Notes under the pieces: generated by a model | What the model saw: the letters and a program-made list of their open reading frames with translations, nothing else | Told to the model about the DNA's origin: nothing | The model's database searches: none | Program-made: the position numbers and the translations under genes | From: CALBPI01 sp039700805 | GTDB lineage: Bacteria > Pseudomonadota > Gammaproteobacteria > Steroidobacterales > Woeseiaceae | DNA: 64,000 bases | Assembly (NCBI GenBank): GCA_039700805.1 | Contig: JBCAZE010000003.1 | Location: 6,112 to 70,111, forward strand | Reading direction: 5' to 3' | Shown: positions 51,496 to 60,432 of the stretch, piece after piece | How positions within the stretch are numbered: position 1 is the first letter of the stretch | How the letters are laid out: every line of letters starts with the position of its first letter

Positions 51496-51930
51496 TTACG
51501 GCGGGGGTATTTCTCCGCTTCTCGAAATTTGCGATTTATGGGACCACGCCGCCTGCATCAGTTCCATACAGGCCGGCGCCACCGGGTTTTCCGAAAGACG
51601 TGTCGTCGTACGATAAGTGGATGGAGACTGACCTTCGCGGGCAGCGAACAAGGCACTGAAGCTACCGAGACTTGAAAAACCAACCGACATACAGATGTCA
51701 GTCACCGACTGATCACTATCGGACAGTAACTGTTTCGCGCGATCCAAGCGAGCGCGTGTGCGGTATTGCACGGGTGTCACGCCAAATACGGCTTTGAATT
51801 GGCGGACGAAATAGAACCGCGATAAAGCTGCCGCTCGAGCGACATCGTCGATTGAAGGCTCTTGCTCTCCAATCTCTCGCAATGCAGCGCGCGCAGCGCA
51901 CAGGCGAACGAGCTGTTCCTGTCTTAACAT
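51496..51930 (-). CDS. Minimal AraC-family transcription regulator
   Basis: A 144-residue protein that is almost only the AraC DNA-binding unit: two helix-turn-helix motifs in SIDDVARAAALSRFYFVRQF and SVTDICMSVGFSSLGSFSAL. The ligand-binding domain is absent, so it may act constitutively or dimerise with a partner. It is immediately upstream of the VOC and LysE genes on the same strand and probably regulates them. Confidence 0.9.
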   Translation of the reverse strand: MLRQEQLVRLCAARAALREIGEQEPSIDDVARAAALSRFYFVRQFKAVFGVTPVQYRTRARLDRAKQLLSDSDQSVTDICMSVGFSSLGSFSALFAAREGQSPSTYRTTTRLSENPVAPACMELMQAAWSHKSQISRSGEIPPP

Positions 51931-52159
51931 TGGCTGCCTCTTCTCATAGCACCAGGCTCAACATAAGCCTCCGTACCATGCGATTGTCCCCGAAGCATGC
52001 TTCGTCCTTAGAGCATACCGTATTTCCCGTTTGAGTGATCGAGTGGCGAGCTCAACGACCGAACACGGAGGCGTTGGCTCTATCCGAACGCTATGAGACG
52101 ATGCGCGGACGGTTGGGTCGTGACTGACGCTCAGCTACGATCAAGGGGATGAACGAGTG
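51931..52159. other. Divergent intergenic region
   Basis: About 230 bases between the AraC-type gene and the small membrane protein gene. It should contain promoters for both. I see no terminator, operator or small ORF I can support. Confidence 0.35.
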
Positions 52160-52588
52160 ATGCTAAAAACGGTTCTGGTGCTGAACGCCATATGGTTCGC
52201 GATGGGCTTCCACGCGTTTTTCCTTCGGCGTGACATCTTCGGCAAAGTGCTCGTCCCCGTGAAAGAAGATCGTGACAATACCGCCTATGCCGCGGTCATT
52301 GAGTCGGGTCGATTCATGGGTGGGTTCAATCTCGCCTGGTGTGTATTCAATCTATTGTTGGTTTTCAATGTCGGCGGATTCGGCACCAACGCGCAGTGGG
52401 CGGTTTTGTTACTGGTCAATGCCGTCGCACATGGTTCACAGTTTGTCGGCAATATTCCCATGGCACTGCAGAACCGCCGAGGTGGTGGTATCTGGCCCGT
52501 GTTCCACGGGGTCATGCTGCGGATTTTTGTCATCGACTGTGTACTGATGATCGCGAATGCGGGACTCGCGCTGTGGCTCGTGGTGTGA
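52160..52588 (+). CDS. Unrecognised small four-helix membrane protein
   Basis: A 142-residue integral membrane protein with four hydrophobic helices (LKTVLVLNAIWFAMGFHAF, FNLAWCVFNLLLVFNVGGF, WAVLLLVNAVAHGSQFVG, VFHGVMLRIFVIDCVLMI). A GTG at 52157 directly precedes the ATG. The topology resembles DoxX-like or DUF-type small membrane proteins but I cannot name a family. It is convergent with the LysR gene. Confidence 0.65.
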   Translation: MLKTVLVLNAIWFAMGFHAFFLRRDIFGKVLVPVKEDRDNTAYAAVIESGRFMGGFNLAWCVFNLLLVFNVGGFGTNAQWAVLLLVNAVAHGSQFVGNIPMALQNRRGGGIWPVFHGVMLRIFVIDCVLMIANAGLALWLVV

Positions 52589-52616
52589 CTCAGGCTTCAA
52601 CTAACGACGACCATCA

Positions 52617-53519
52617 CTAGGCCTGCGCTGCCACATTGGTATCCACCAATCCCTGCACGAGGAAATGCACCAAGCGATTGGTCAAACCGTGGCGCGGCGA
52701 GTTTTTTGGCCATACCGCTTTGATCGGTAAACTCGGTAACGACCAGTCTTCCAGCAGTCGATGCAAGCGCCCCGCGTCTAGGTCTGCCTGAACCATCGAG
52801 GCTGGCAACACTGACACGCCTGCCCCCGCTAGTGTGAGTTGAAGAATGGCCAGGCTGTTGTCGACAGTGATTCGCGATGTTTGCGTCAACGGGTGATCGG
52901 TGTGCCCTTTCGTTAGTACCACGGGGCTCAGTCTTGGTGAGAATCCGATGAGATCCCATCCATCCAAATCGGTGGGCTCCGTCGGATGCATGCGCTCGGC
53001 GACATAACCCGACGCGGCGACGAGGTATTTCGGTTCTATGCAGAGCGGTCTTTCGCTATGCGCCGTCCTCTCCGCTTCGCCCATTCTTAGCACCAGATCC
53101 AAACCCGATGCGACCAAGTCTCGACGCACATCCGAGAACTCGAGATTAAGGGCAACGCCTGAAAACCGTGTTGAGAAATCGGCCAGCAGAGAGACGATAG
53201 GATGTGCACTCAATGCCACGGGTAATGAGAGCTTCAATGTACCGACCGGCGATTCGGCGATCTTGGCGAACGATGACAACCCTTGCTGGGCCGCCGCCGT
53301 CATCTGTCGCGCTGATGCCAACAACCGCTCGCCATCTTCCGTCAGCGCCAATTTTCGCGTCGAGCGATAGAGGAGTGCGACGCCGAGCCGGTGCTCCAGC
53401 GCTCCAATGTGATGGCTGACAACAGACGGCGACAATCCCAGGTGTTTTGCCGCACCGCGGAAGGAGCCTTTGTCGGCCACGGTTGCGAAAATCGCTAGCG
53501 GACGTAGATCGTTAATCAT
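52617..53519 (-). CDS. LysR-family transcription regulator
   Basis: A 300-residue LysR protein. The winged helix is at residues 1-62 (IFATVADKGSFRGAAKHLGL, SPSVVSHHIGALEHRLGVAL). The effector domain follows (GTLKLSLPVALSAHPIVSLL), in the CrgA/DsdC-like branch used for redox or xenobiotic genes. It is divergent from two NTF2-like genes across a 160-base region and probably controls them. The effector is unknown. Confidence 0.92.
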   Translation of the reverse strand: MINDLRPLAIFATVADKGSFRGAAKHLGLSPSVVSHHIGALEHRLGVALLYRSTRKLALTEDGERLLASARQMTAAAQQGLSSFAKIAESPVGTLKLSLPVALSAHPIVSLLADFSTRFSGVALNLEFSDVRRDLVASGLDLVLRMGEAERTAHSERPLCIEPKYLVAASGYVAERMHPTEPTDLDGWDLIGFSPRLSPVVLTKGHTDHPLTQTSRITVDNSLAILQLTLAGAGVSVLPASMVQADLDAGRLHRLLEDWSLPSLPIKAVWPKNSPRHGLTNRLVHFLVQGLVDTNVAAQA

Positions 53520-53681
53520 AGTGAATAATTTCCGAACAGTATGATCGAATTGTTTCTATTAATTATGCAATAGATCTATGTCATCCTCACCACCGCTTTC
53601 CGAGATCGGCTGCGCGCCATGGACGAAAAAAGATCCAGCGCTTTGATGGCGGAAGAACATCAGCAAACAGGGGATCCATCT

Positions 53682-54218
53682 ATGCAGACTTCTAAATCCA
53701 CGTTGTTCATTCGGTCACTCGTCGTTGGCGCGATTGTCGCGATCGCCGGCTGCGCCGCCACAGAAGAGCGCGCACAAAAACAAGCGTTCAAATCCGAGGT
53801 CATGCAGGGCCAGGAAACGCTTGCCGTCGCCAAAGCATTTCTTGGGGCCGCTGGCTCCGGTGATATGCAGACGCTCAAGCGTCTTATGGCTGACGACTTC
53901 GTTTGGCACAACGAAGGCGATAGCTCCATTCCGTGGATCGGCACCTGGGACGGCAAAGAGGTGGTCTTGACGAAATTTTTGCCGGCATTCGGGGCTGGCC
54001 TCAAGACAACCAGTTGGTCTACCGACTACGAGATGGCCATGGGTGATCAAGCCATCTTCATGGGTACGATGGGCGCGATCGCGAATGCCTCTGGCGCTGA
54101 GACCGGCGAGTTCAGTTGGGCAGTTCGTGTGCATGTCGTCGATGGGCAAGTAAAAAGCTGGAACTGGTTCGAAGACAGCTACGCGGTCTCGAAGGCGTTC
54201 CATACCAGCGACAACTAG
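53682..54218 (+). CDS. SnoaL/NTF2-like lipoprotein
   Basis: A 178-residue exported protein: signal FIRSLVVGAIVAIAG with lipobox IAGC at about residue 24, then a single NTF2-like domain (VAKAFLGAAGSGDMQTLKRL, MADDFVWHNEG, EFSWAVRVHVVDGQVKSW, WNWFEDSYAVSKAF). The fold covers polyketide cyclases and small ligand-binding enzymes. The ATG at 53682 is chosen because it precedes the signal peptide; earlier ATGs at 53619 and 53646 would add 21 and 12 polar residues ahead of it. Divergent from the LysR gene. Confidence 0.75.
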   Translation: MQTSKSTLFIRSLVVGAIVAIAGCAATEERAQKQAFKSEVMQGQETLAVAKAFLGAAGSGDMQTLKRLMADDFVWHNEGDSSIPWIGTWDGKEVVLTKFLPAFGAGLKTTSWSTDYEMAMGDQAIFMGTMGAIANASGAETGEFSWAVRVHVVDGQVKSWNWFEDSYAVSKAFHTSDN

Positions 54219-54275
54219 TCATCGACGCATTCGCGGAATTGCTTATCCGAGTGTGAACCATCATTGGAGAATTCA

Positions 54276-55055
54276 ATGGGCATCGCAGCAGAGAATGTCA
54301 GAAAGTTATATTTAGAAGGGATCGCAGGAGGCAACGCACGCGCTGCCGTCGAGCAATTCACCGGGCACCGATACACACAACACTCAACGGGCGTTGGCGA
54401 TGGCGTAGAAGGATTCTTGACGTTCCTCGAGCCGTTCCTGGAACGCAACCCGGATCGGCATATTGAAATCGTCTGCTTGTATGAAGATGGGCCCTGGGTA
54501 TTTTGTAGCGCGTATCAGTCGCTCAACGGCGGTAGTGCGCAATGGGTCACCATGGATTTGTTCTACACCGACAGTCATGGCTTGATTCTCGAACACTGGG
54601 ATACCATCGCCGCGTTTGCGACTGACACCCCCTCCGGCAACGACATGGTCGGTGGCACGCGGGACGTTGACCCGAACGCGCGGACAGCAAGCACGGCGAA
54701 CGCGACAAAGTCGCTGGTGTTGGAATTCACCAAACAAGTATTGCAACAAGGCGATCTCTCGAAACTTGATGAGTTCGTGGACGAAAACCTGGTCCAACAT
54801 GCCGCGACGATCGAGCGTGGTCGTGACGGGCTTAAGCAGTGGATCCAATCCGATGCTTGCGGCGACTATGAGATGTTGTTCCAACTGATCGGCGATGGTG
54901 ATTTCGCGGTCACTTATGGGAAGCGTCATGCCGGCGGCAATGACATTGCCGTGTTTGATATTTATCGTGTCGCTGACGGGAAAATTGTCGAGCATTGGAT
55001 GAACGAAGAGGTCATTGGCCCACGCGATCAATGGGGCAACAGCGGGAAGTTTTAG
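54276..55055 (+). CDS. Tandem SnoaL/NTF2-like protein
   Basis: A 259-residue cytoplasmic protein made of two NTF2-like domains in tandem. The first, about residues 5-120, contains LYLEGIAGGNARAAVEQFT, ERNPDRHIEIVCLYEDGPWV and GLILEHWDTIAAFA. The second, about 145-259, contains SLVLEFTKQVLQQGDLSKLD, DFAVTYGKRHAG and ADGKIVEHWMNEEV. The EHWD/EHWM ends match each other and mark an internal duplication. GGAG lies before the ATG. It is 57 bases downstream of the NTF2-like lipoprotein, probably in one operon. Confidence 0.85.
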   Translation: MGIAAENVRKLYLEGIAGGNARAAVEQFTGHRYTQHSTGVGDGVEGFLTFLEPFLERNPDRHIEIVCLYEDGPWVFCSAYQSLNGGSAQWVTMDLFYTDSHGLILEHWDTIAAFATDTPSGNDMVGGTRDVDPNARTASTANATKSLVLEFTKQVLQQGDLSKLDEFVDENLVQHAATIERGRDGLKQWIQSDACGDYEMLFQLIGDGDFAVTYGKRHAGGNDIAVFDIYRVADGKIVEHWMNEEVIGPRDQWGNSGKF

Positions 55056-55070
55056 ATCACGTGCTCAATC

Positions 55071-55511
55071 TCAAGCGTCGGTGTCACTGCATTCAAGCTG
55101 TTTTCGAAAGCCGATCCTTGCGTGTCCTTTGGGAAAGTTCTCAAAACGTGTGAACTCGACGTAACCTAGCTTCTTGTAGAAGTCTGCCGCTTGCCAGCTC
55201 TGCGTCCACAACCAAAGACCTGATAGGTGTTCTGATCGCGCGAACGATTCCGCCTCTTGCATCAGTGCACGCGCGACACCGCGACCTCGCCAATCGGCAT
55301 CTACCCACAACTCATCGACGTACATCCAATCCCAGAGGACGTCCGCCGTTAGCGCGGCCTTCAGCGCTTGGCGATCATCTTTCACGAGCCACTTGAACGG
55401 ATGCTTTGCATACATCGGTGCGCGGTGCTCGTTCGAGTGTGCTTTGAATCCGTCTGATACGACGCGCTGTTCGTCGGCGCTCAACGGTGATGCCAGAAAA
55501 TCGATCTTCAT
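55071..55511 (-). CDS. GNAT-family N-acetyltransferase
   Basis: A 146-residue acetyltransferase with the acetyl-CoA site in VDELWVDADWRGRGVARALM (the R/Q-x-x-G-x-G/A loop) and DFYKKLGYVEFTRF. The ATG at 55511 has GGAG nine bases upstream; a longer frame to 55526 adds only five residues. Substrate unknown. The gene is convergent with the tandem NTF2-like gene. Confidence 0.9.
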   Translation of the reverse strand: MKIDFLASPLSADEQRVVSDGFKAHSNEHRAPMYAKHPFKWLVKDDRQALKAALTADVLWDWMYVDELWVDADWRGRGVARALMQEAESFARSEHLSGLWLWTQSWQAADFYKKLGYVEFTRFENFPKGHARIGFRKQLECSDTDA

Positions 55512-55579
55512 CGCGATCCGCTCCAAAGGTGATCATGCTGCAACAGGTATTTATATCGCGTTTGCCATAGAATGATCCC

Positions 55580-55972
55580 ATGAAATCCGGCACGCTCTTC
55601 TTTGTTCTTTTTTTGGCGCTATACATAGGCTTCGAACTCTACGTCGTGGAGAAGACACGCTATCGGACTGAGCCCGACTATATCTATCTTCAACACATCC
55701 GTGCGATGTATGCGACAGCATCATGCGACATCGACGTCACCGAGAAGCGCACCCGATTCTCACAGAACTTCGAGTATGCGATGGCCCGCGCCCAGGATGC
55801 GGTGACGACCGACGGCTCATCAACCGATCAGAGCTTAGTGGATCGCGCTACCACCGTTCGCGGAGAAGTCGACCAACTGATCGAAGAGTATGGCTGCGGG
55901 CACATCGAACTTTGGAAGTTGTTTCGCCTTTACGAGATGCTGGCTGACCGATCGCCGCCCATTGCGCGCTGA
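55580..55972 (+). CDS. Unrecognised single-anchor membrane protein
   Basis: A 130-residue protein with one N-terminal hydrophobic segment (TLFFVLFLALYIGFELYVV), probably an uncleaved anchor, and a soluble mostly helical remainder with two cysteines (ASCDIDV, YGCGHI). I do not recognise it. It is convergent with the four-helix membrane protein gene, 18 bases apart. Confidence 0.5.
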   Translation: MKSGTLFFVLFLALYIGFELYVVEKTRYRTEPDYIYLQHIRAMYATASCDIDVTEKRTRFSQNFEYAMARAQDAVTTDGSSTDQSLVDRATTVRGEVDQLIEEYGCGHIELWKLFRLYEMLADRSPPIAR

Positions 55973-55990
55973 TCATCGCATTTGCAGCCG

Positions 55991-56605
55991 TCACTCACCG
56001 CTCGTTGGCGACGTACTCGACAAACACAGCGCCAACAACAACGTTGCCACCACGCCACTGCCGCCTGCTACGGGTGAAGGAATGAACGACCCTCGCCCCA
56101 ATGCCATGACGGTCGCATTGGAGATGATCGCGATCACGCCGATCAGTGCAGTCACTGTACCGAGCATGCTTGCGCCACCGGTACCGACCGCCTTCTTTTG
56201 AAGGCCGAAAATGAGTGCAGCGAAACCGAGTAGGATCTTGGCGGCGTTGTAGACAAAAAATGAGAATGCAACGACAGCACCGGCGGTGGGCGCAAGTGTC
56301 TCTAGGTCTTGCGACGCTTCTCGGAACGGGCCAAACATCGTCAATCCAACACCCACTTGGACAACGTTAAGAACGGCGCTGAATGCAATCGCCGACCAAC
56401 CGACTTTCAGGGTTCGTGACTCAGCAAGCGCTGCGCCGGCAAAAGCGGCAAGAAAAACGAACAGAAGCCCTTCGAGCCCCCAAAGTAATTGTCGTGGTAC
56501 CGGCGCCTTGGCGACATAGAGCGCTGTGTAGACCGACTGGGTAATAGCGAGTGCGATCAGTAAGGCAGCAACCAACTTGACGGTTTGTTTGAAAGTGTAG
56601 TCCAT
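55991..56605 (-). CDS. Unrecognised multi-helix membrane protein
   Basis: A 204-residue protein with about six hydrophobic helices (VKLVAALLIALAITQSVYTA, WGLEGLLFVFLAAFAGAALA, TLKVGWSAIAFSAVLNVVQV, ILLGFAALIFGLQ, TVTALIGVIAIISNATVMAL, VVATLLLALCLSS). GGGGAGACTC precedes the ATG at 56605. There is no motif that names a family. No operon partner. Confidence 0.6.
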   Translation of the reverse strand: MDYTFKQTVKLVAALLIALAITQSVYTALYVAKAPVPRQLLWGLEGLLFVFLAAFAGAALAESRTLKVGWSAIAFSAVLNVVQVGVGLTMFGPFREASQDLETLAPTAGAVVAFSFFVYNAAKILLGFAALIFGLQKKAVGTGGASMLGTVTALIGVIAIISNATVMALGRGSFIPSPVAGGSGVVATLLLALCLSSTSPTSGE

Positions 56606-56737
56606 GAGTCTCCCCAACGTATTCCTAGATAGGCGAATTATGTAGACCCGACTAGAACGCGATGTATCACAAGGCCCGGTCGGTTCGATGATTTCTACAT
56701 CTTCTGTGTAATCAACACCATCAGTATATGACCGACA

Positions 56738-57805
56738 TCAACAGTCGAGTAGTTTCAGCGTCGAACGAATCTCGGACTCTTGGATATTGCGCGTGATGAA
56801 GACAATACGCGAGCGCCGATCGTCGCTTGGCCAGGCATCCAAAGTCGTTAGCGGGTGAAAGATGTGCTGCACTCCGTGAATAACTGCCGGTCGATCGAGC
56901 TGCGCAATATTCAGTATGCCTTTCATTCGCAAAAGGTCGGCACCGCGTAGTGTCAGCACGACATCGAGCCAACGATCAAGCGCCTCCCCGGCGATTGGCT
57001 CATCAATTGTCAGACAAAATGATCGTATCTCTTCGTCATGCCGGTTTACATCATGGTGGTGTGCGTGATGGCCGTGATCATCATGACTGTGATGATGATG
57101 GTGATCATGATTGTCTGAGAATGCCTCGGCGTTCAACCACTCCCGCACATCTTTGCTTTTGGGCGTCGGATCGTACGGGTTTGAGTCGAATAGCACTTCT
57201 CCGTCAAGCATCCCATGCTCACACACTATCTGTGGCGACGTGGGATTGAGCGTCTTCAGACGCTCTTTTAGAAGTGCGAGTTGATGTGAGTTTGCAAGAT
57301 CCGCTTTGGTTAATAGTAAACGATCCGCCATCGCTGCTTGCTTTACGGATTCGATTTGTCGATCCAGCGTATCGGCACCATTGACAGTATCGACTGTCGT
57401 TACAACCGAAGACAGATAGAACCGTCTCACGACACTTGGATCGCTCATGAGTGTGTGTAGTATCGGTGCCGGATCAGCGAGCCCCGTAGTTTCAATCACA
57501 ACACGATCGAACCAAAGCTCGCCGCCACGTGCAAATCGACCAGGTGCTTCTCGCAGGGTTTTTGCGAGATCACCGCGAATAGTGCAGCAAAGGCAACCAC
57601 TCGCCATCTCGACTACAAAGTCGTCCTCGCTGCTATATGCAACTAAGTCTTGATCGAGGCCAATCTCACCGAACTCGTTGATCAAAACCAGCGTGCGACC
57701 GAAGGTCGGTTGGCGCGTTAAGTGGTTTAAGACCGTGGTCTTGCCGCTGCCGAGAAACCCTGTGAGCACGGAAACGGGTAATCGCTTATTCGGAACAACT
57801 CGCAT
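56738..57805 (-). CDS. COG0523 (CobW-type) metallochaperone GTPase with His-rich loop
   Basis: A 355-residue G3E-family GTPase that delivers a metal, most often zinc. Walker A is GFLGSGKTTVLNHL, the metal motif is GCLCCTIRGDL (CxCC), and the guanine-specificity region is TKADL. A long His-rich stretch follows (HDHHHHHSHDDHGHHAHHH), a probable metal store before the C-terminal CobW_C domain. Neighbouring Zur-regulated genes are not visible. Start at 57805 rather than 57832, which adds nine residues ahead of the conserved N-terminus. Confidence 0.9.
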   Translation of the reverse strand: MRVVPNKRLPVSVLTGFLGSGKTTVLNHLTRQPTFGRTLVLINEFGEIGLDQDLVAYSSEDDFVVEMASGCLCCTIRGDLAKTLREAPGRFARGGELWFDRVVIETTGLADPAPILHTLMSDPSVVRRFYLSSVVTTVDTVNGADTLDRQIESVKQAAMADRLLLTKADLANSHQLALLKERLKTLNPTSPQIVCEHGMLDGEVLFDSNPYDPTPKSKDVREWLNAEAFSDNHDHHHHHSHDDHGHHAHHHDVNRHDEEIRSFCLTIDEPIAGEALDRWLDVVLTLRGADLLRMKGILNIAQLDRPAVIHGVQHIFHPLTTLDAWPSDDRRSRIVFITRNIQESEIRSTLKLLDC

Positions 57806-58005
57806 AATCCAATCGCCGGATGCCGCCGACACTCACTACAGTATTGTCGAGCAGATCATTGTAACGACTATTACGAGATCAGGTAACGCCGAAGCTGGTT
57901 CCTGAGATCAGGCATATTACAATTAGTGAGCGTTGGAGTATTGACCAACAGCACGATGAGAATCATGTCTTGCTAACGGTGAAATTAGAAGAGGGAAGTG
58001 AACTT
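57806..58005. other. Divergent region between the GTPase and mogA genes
   Basis: About 200 bases. I see no clear Zur-like palindrome, riboswitch or terminator. The mogA start codon is GTG with a GAGGGA element 10-11 bases ahead. Confidence 0.35.
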
Positions 58006-58539
58006 GTGGCAAACGTAAAGATTGGGGTCATCAATGTGTCAGATCGTGCAGCAGCAGGTGTCTATGACGATGTACCGGGCAAAGCGGTGGTGGCAACTCT
58101 CAACGAGTATCTGACGACTGCATTTGAACCCGTATATCGAATCATTCCTGATGAACAAGACCTCTTGGAAGCAGCCATGGTCGAGATGGCTGACGAACAT
58201 GGCTGCTGCTTAGTGGTAACTACGGGTGGCACGGGGCCAGCGGTTCGAGACGTCACACCAGAGGCGACCGAAGCTGTGTGCGACAAGATGCTGCCGGGAT
58301 TCGGGGAGCTCATGCGTATGACGTCGTTAAACTATGTACCTACAGCGATTCTCTCGCGTCAAACCGCTGGTATTCGAGGGAACACGTTGATGGTGAACTT
58401 ACCTGGCCGCCCAAAAGCGATCAGAGAATGCCTTGACGCCGTATTCCCAGCGATTCCTTACTGCATCGATCTGATTGACGGCCCACGTTTGGAAACCAAT
58501 GAGTCAGTGATTTCAGCATTTCGGCCGCGAGGCGCGTAA
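58006..58539 (+). CDS. mogA: Molybdopterin adenylyltransferase (MogA)
   Basis: Adenylates molybdopterin so that MoeA can insert molybdate. The 177-residue protein matches MogA: IGVINVSDRAAAGVYDDVPG, VVTTGGTGPAVRDVTPEAT, PGFGELMRM, FVPTAILSRQ-like VPTAILSRQTAGIRG and VNLPGRPKAIRECLDAVFPA. The GTG at 58006 (MANVKIGVIN) aligns with the E. coli N-terminus; a TTG at 57970 would add an unconserved 12 residues. The molybdenum-cofactor genes that usually neighbour it are absent here. Confidence 0.93.
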   Translation: MANVKIGVINVSDRAAAGVYDDVPGKAVVATLNEYLTTAFEPVYRIIPDEQDLLEAAMVEMADEHGCCLVVTTGGTGPAVRDVTPEATEAVCDKMLPGFGELMRMTSLNYVPTAILSRQTAGIRGNTLMVNLPGRPKAIRECLDAVFPAIPYCIDLIDGPRLETNESVISAFRPRGA

Positions 58540-58546
58540 TGACAAC

Positions 58547-59743
58547 TTAGTCGGCAACGGCTCTCGTTAACGTTGCGAACAAGGCGTCCTGCCAAATCCA
58601 ATCACTCGCTCTACTAGCATTCGGCCTAGCGCTGTGCAAAGCGATGACGACATCTTGATTGGGATCGATATAGATTGCCTGCCCGAAAATGCCCTCGGCT
58701 CCATATGCGCCATCGTCCTTAAGCCACCATAAATACCCATACTGCGGATTACTTTTTGATGGTCTCACCGACTCATCGATCCAGCCCTTAGGTAACACTG
58801 ACTGTCCATTGGTTAGTCGCCCGTTCGCCAATGCGAACAGTCCAATGCGTCCATAGTCGCGGAGCGTCGCATTGATACAGCAACCACCGAACTCACCGCC
58901 GCCGGGCTCCGTGAGCGTCCAAAGCGCATCGGATTCCATACCGAACGGCTGCCAAATCTTCTCGGACAAATAAGTCGACAGATTGTTGCCAATCGCTGCC
59001 CTAAGCAGCGTACCGGTGAGGTTTGACTCCGCTGTGTTGTAATTGAATCTGTTGCCAGCATCTGCAACGCGCCGCTTCGTCATTAGATACGTCTGTAGGC
59101 CGAGCGTGTCCCAAGGCGCTGTTGCGACGTCCGATGTTGCATCCGCATAATTCTCGTTCCATTCAACGCCAGAGGACATCTGAAGCAGATCGGCTATCGA
59201 TGTCTGATCGTATGCTGAGCCCTTCAGCCTTGGCAGGTAGCGAGTCACCTTGTCATCAACGCTGGCTATGAACCCATCTTCGATCGCTGCGCCGATAAGC
59301 ATAGAAACTACCGACTTAGCGACGGAATACGATGCCCAGCGGCTGTGCTCATCATTCCCAAGACCATAGCGCTCATAGACGATAGCGCCATCTTTGATCA
59401 CCAAGAGCCCTGCAACGCTATGCTCTCTGAAGTATGAGTCGACTGTGATTGCCTGGTCCCCGACCCGTACTAACTGGTCTGACAAGTCAATCCGAGCATA
59501 TGGCAAGACTCGACTATCGCCACTTGCCTCGATCACTCTAGTCCAGAAGATCTTATCGGCGTTGCGATAACCAGCTACTTGTTGCTCCGGTTCCCACGTC
59601 AGCATCGTCTCTGGCGAGCCTAAGAACTTGCGATCATCATCCTGGTCGATGAACGGCGCTTCAGCGAATGCGGAGTACAGAAAGCTATGCCAAACAACTA
59701 AGCACACAATAGCGCATGCACGGAAGAGCGAATGACAACTCAT
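58547..59743 (-). CDS. Class-C beta-lactamase-like serine hydrolase, exported
   Basis: A 398-residue exported hydrolase (signal ends near AFAEA). It has the SxxK motif in SYSVAKSVVSML, the Y-x-N-like element in NRFNYNTAESN, and a late GYLWWLKDDGAYGAEG segment near the third motif. The family covers beta-lactamase class C, esterases and D-Ala-D-Ala peptidases; an esterase-like role is more likely than antibiotic resistance. It is convergent with mogA, 7 bases apart. Confidence 0.9.
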   Translation of the reverse strand: MSCHSLFRACAIVCLVVWHSFLYSAFAEAPFIDQDDDRKFLGSPETMLTWEPEQQVAGYRNADKIFWTRVIEASGDSRVLPYARIDLSDQLVRVGDQAITVDSYFREHSVAGLLVIKDGAIVYERYGLGNDEHSRWASYSVAKSVVSMLIGAAIEDGFIASVDDKVTRYLPRLKGSAYDQTSIADLLQMSSGVEWNENYADATSDVATAPWDTLGLQTYLMTKRRVADAGNRFNYNTAESNLTGTLLRAAIGNNLSTYLSEKIWQPFGMESDALWTLTEPGGGEFGGCCINATLRDYGRIGLFALANGRLTNGQSVLPKGWIDESVRPSKSNPQYGYLWWLKDDGAYGAEGIFGQAIYIDPNQDVVIALHSARPNASRASDWIWQDALFATLTRAVAD

Positions 59744-59882
59744 AAGGCACCTTGTGATTCGAATAGGTCAGGGGCTAGAACGACCAAGTCCCGATCATGA
59801 CCGTCAGCCTAATACCAAGTGCACTAGCGGAAACGAACACTGACATGATGTTAGTGGTCCAACCTGCACATCCAACAGATCG

Positions 59883-60419
59883 TTAAGCAGATGCTGTATT
59901 GGCAGCCAGTGTTAACCGTTGGGCATCTGCGAATTGGGCTTTGGCTCGATCGAGATAGGTCATCGCTTCTTCAACGTAGCCGTCGGCCATAGACGACCAC
60001 ACACGATTGATATAGCGCTCGCCAGCGGCGAACTCGCTCATAATATCTGCATAAGCCTGAAGACCGTACAAGTGCACCATGCTCTCGCGTGCCTCAACAA
60101 AACGGCGCATATCAGGGCGAAGCGTGGAATCGATCCAATCGAGCAGACTCTGCCCAGTGGCACCATCAACTTCGGTTCGCTGCTCCAGATGTCGCAGCAA
60201 ATTTTTCAAAGCATCATCGAGCACCGCGCGATTGCTCTCAAGTAAACCGCCATCCATCGCACGCGCTTTGTCCGTGCGTTTCGCGAGAACAACACCCACC
60301 ACAGCCGCAAGTGCTGCTGCAACGAACCAAGGCCAGTCGACATTGGTAACATCCAGCGCCGTGACAAAAGCACCGCCGAGAAAGCCAACGGCAACAAGTG
60401 TATAAGCGAGTCTTTTCAT
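59883..60419 (-). CDS. Unrecognised two-helix membrane protein
   Basis: A 178-residue protein with two N-terminal hydrophobic helices (RLAYTLVAVGFLGGAFVTAL and WPWFVAAALAAVVGVVLA) and a 130-residue soluble helical part (NRAVLDDALKNLLRHLEQ, LYGLQAYADIMSEFAAGERY, AMTYLDRAKAQFADAQRL). Not recognised. It follows the OPT transporter gene by 13 bases on the same strand, so it may be an accessory of that transporter. Confidence 0.6.
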   Translation of the reverse strand: MKRLAYTLVAVGFLGGAFVTALDVTNVDWPWFVAAALAAVVGVVLAKRTDKARAMDGGLLESNRAVLDDALKNLLRHLEQRTEVDGATGQSLLDWIDSTLRPDMRRFVEARESMVHLYGLQAYADIMSEFAAGERYINRVWSSMADGYVEEAMTYLDRAKAQFADAQRLTLAANTASA

Positions 60420-60432
60420 TGTTGCATGCTCC

